Below are positions 62,850-64,000 of a DNA stretch of 64,000 nucleotides, in pieces. This DNA comes from Sutcliffiella sp. FSL R7-0096 (GTDB taxonomy: Bacteria; Bacillota; Bacilli; Bacillales; Bacillaceae_I), in contig NZ_CP152003.1 in the NCBI RefSeq assembly GCF_038595065.1, positions 1,840,001-1,904,000 of the forward strand, in the 5' to 3' direction. The notes beneath the pieces are model-generated. The model did not search any database, had not been told where the DNA came from, and was given only the letters and a program-made list of their open reading frames with translations. The first letter of the stretch is position 1, and every line of letters begins with the position of its first letter. Position numbers and translations under genes: made by a program.

Positions 62850-64000
62850 ATGAATAAGCTCAAAAACCTGTATTTCAAAAGCATAGAATTAGTTGTTGGC
62901 TTTGTATCATCAAGCTGGAGATTTATTGTATTGGGCCTATTATTCTACATAACCGTCTTCATATTGTTTATGAGTCACTTCTTTTATTCAGGAGCGGGGA
63001 AATGGTTTGATATGGTTTTTGTTATAGCGACAGGGGCACTTGCTTTGGTGCTTGGGGTGTTACTGACCATTCTTCTGCTGAAAATGTTGGAGAGGTTACC
63101 GAGGTTTCTGGTAGCGGTCATCATTGGGGGGATTTGCGTTGTCTATAGCATAGGTACTTATATGGGCCCTTTCTTCCGGTTGATGGGGTTTACCGTTATC
63201 GTGCTAGGTGTCCTTATTGGTATAGCAGTATTTTTATATAAAAGAGGCGGGAGAGCCATTTTTCTTACTTTTTCTATTTTCACGTTAGTGGTGCACGGCA
63301 TTCTTATGTATTATACACTCACAGATGGAAATGAAGGCCCATGGTCGCTTGGTCTGTCGCAAGAAGAATCATCGCTAGAGAACCCTGCTAACAAAGGCAA
63401 CTACAACATTCAATATTTTACATATGGAAGTGGTGAAGATAAGCAAAGGGAAGAGTATACAGATGTTATGTTCAAAACCCATACAGTCAATATGTCCCCT
63501 TTTATTGTTCATCCTAAAGGATTGAATAAATGGTACAGGGAATGGTTCTGGGGGTTTAATCTCAAAAACGCTCCGTTGAATGGAAGAGTATGGATGCCAA
63601 AAAGCGAGGAAGAAGGAAAATTCCCTTTAGTACTTATTGTCCATGGAAACCATAACATGGCTGATTTTTCAGATGGGGGTTATTCCTATCTTGGAGAACT
63701 GCTTTCAAGCAAGGGTTATATAGTTGTTTCTGTAGATCAGAACTTCATTAATTCAGGAAAAACAGGTCATATCGGATGGGATAATGCTGGTAGGGCTTGG
63801 TTATTGTTGAAGCATTTGGAGCTGTGGCAAAACTGGAATACCGACAAGGCACATGCTCTTTTTAACAAAGTGGATATGGAAAATATTGCCCTGATTGGCC
63901 ATTCACGGGGAGGGGAAGCCATTAGCATTGCCTCAATGTTCAATGAATTGGACCGCTTTCCTAACAATGCAAAGGTCAGTATGAATTTTGATTTCTCTAT
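62850..64000 (+). CDS. Membrane-anchored alpha/beta hydrolase, 3' end cut by window edge
   Basis: The frame is open from ATG 62850 to the end of the window (383 codons). Four hydrophobic segments fill about residues 22-150, followed by an extracellular or cytoplasmic hydrolase domain starting near residue 235 with LNGRVWMPKSEEEGKFPLVLIVHGNHNM. The nucleophile elbow GHSRGGE is at about 349-355. The arrangement recalls PET-hydrolase/chlorophyllase-like esterases, but with an unusual N-terminal membrane module. The catalytic Asp and His would lie beyond the edge. AGGGG is six bases upstream of the ATG. The ligand is unknown. Confidence 0.82.
   Translation, partial: MNKLKNLYFKSIELVVGFVSSSWRFIVLGLLFYITVFILFMSHFFYSGAGKWFDMVFVIATGALALVLGVLLTILLLKMLERLPRFLVAVIIGGICVVYSIGTYMGPFFRLMGFTVIVLGVLIGIAVFLYKRGGRAIFLTFSIFTLVVHGILMYYTLTDGNEGPWSLGLSQEESSLENPANKGNYNIQYFTYGSGEDKQREEYTDVMFKTHTVNMSPFIVHPKGLNKWYREWFWGFNLKNAPLNGRVWMPKSEEEGKFPLVLIVHGNHNMADFSDGGYSYLGELLSSKGYIVVSVDQNFINSGKTGHIGWDNAGRAWLLLKHLELWQNWNTDKAHALFNKVDMENIALIGHSRGGEAISIASMFNELDRFPNNAKVSMNFDFS

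Overview
The window looks like chromosomal DNA of a spore-forming member of the Bacillaceae. It has Shine-Dalgarno sites of the GGAGG type throughout, many Rho-independent terminators, a SpoIIP-family protein, Fur, Zur, CodY, CcpA and sigma-B type sites, and gene families best known from Bacillus subtilis (YocK, YjoB, ZagA, NagA/NagB/NagR, MaA). I cannot fix genus or species. No rRNA, tRNA or CRISPR array was seen. Both edges cut a gene: a thiolase on the left and a membrane-anchored alpha/beta hydrolase on the right.

Layout. 1-5.5 kb: fatty-acid or carboxylic-acid activation cluster (thiolase, two acyl-CoA synthetases, class III CoA-transferase). 5.5-8.6 kb, minus strand: K+ channel, small lysine-rich protein, Na+/H+ antiporter, M14-like peptidase. 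8.9-15.4 kb: stress and general genes (TIGR01777 epimerase, a YocK-like protein behind a sigma-B promoter, a YjoB-like AAA+ ATPase, lipoprotein, MFS exporter, patatin). 15.5-17.6 kb: iron uptake (Fur-boxed siderophore-binding lipoprotein, FhuF-like reductase). 17.7-30.4 kb: branched-chain amino acid block, ilvA then ilvE-ilvD-ilvB-ilvH-ilvC-leuA-leuB-leuC-leuD. Its control region has two cre sites, a CodY-like site, a good sigma-A promoter and a long leader that looks like a ykkC-family riboswitch, not a T-box. 30.5-37.8 kb: exonuclease-BRCT protein, lipoproteins, CdsA-like protein, an IS110-family element with a structured right end, nucleoside hydrolase, acetyltransferase. 37.9-48.3 kb: glycosyltransferase, Zur-controlled ZagA, SpoIIP-like protein, nucleotidyltransferase, YdcF, ThrE-type exporter pair, LysM-CAP protein. 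48.5-51.9 kb, minus strand: N-acetylglucosamine operon (nagA-nagB-nagR-SIS protein) behind a palindromic operator. 52-64 kb: three GNAT acetyltransferases, a zinc peptidase, a DD-carboxypeptidase, acyl-CoA dehydrogenase, a PanF symporter pair and the truncated hydrolase.

The most unusual signal is a family of about 208-218 bp non-coding, imperfectly palindromic elements at 38.3, 39.8, 53.5, 53.9 and 58.9 kb. Each lies between two copies of a different Rho-independent terminator hairpin, so each insertion appears to have duplicated the hairpin (18-27 bp direct repeats). The U-tract stays only on the copy farther from the gene. Two of the five carry a second nested element, and one of those duplicated an internal hairpin of its host. 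A related repeat interrupts the ilv-leu operon twice.
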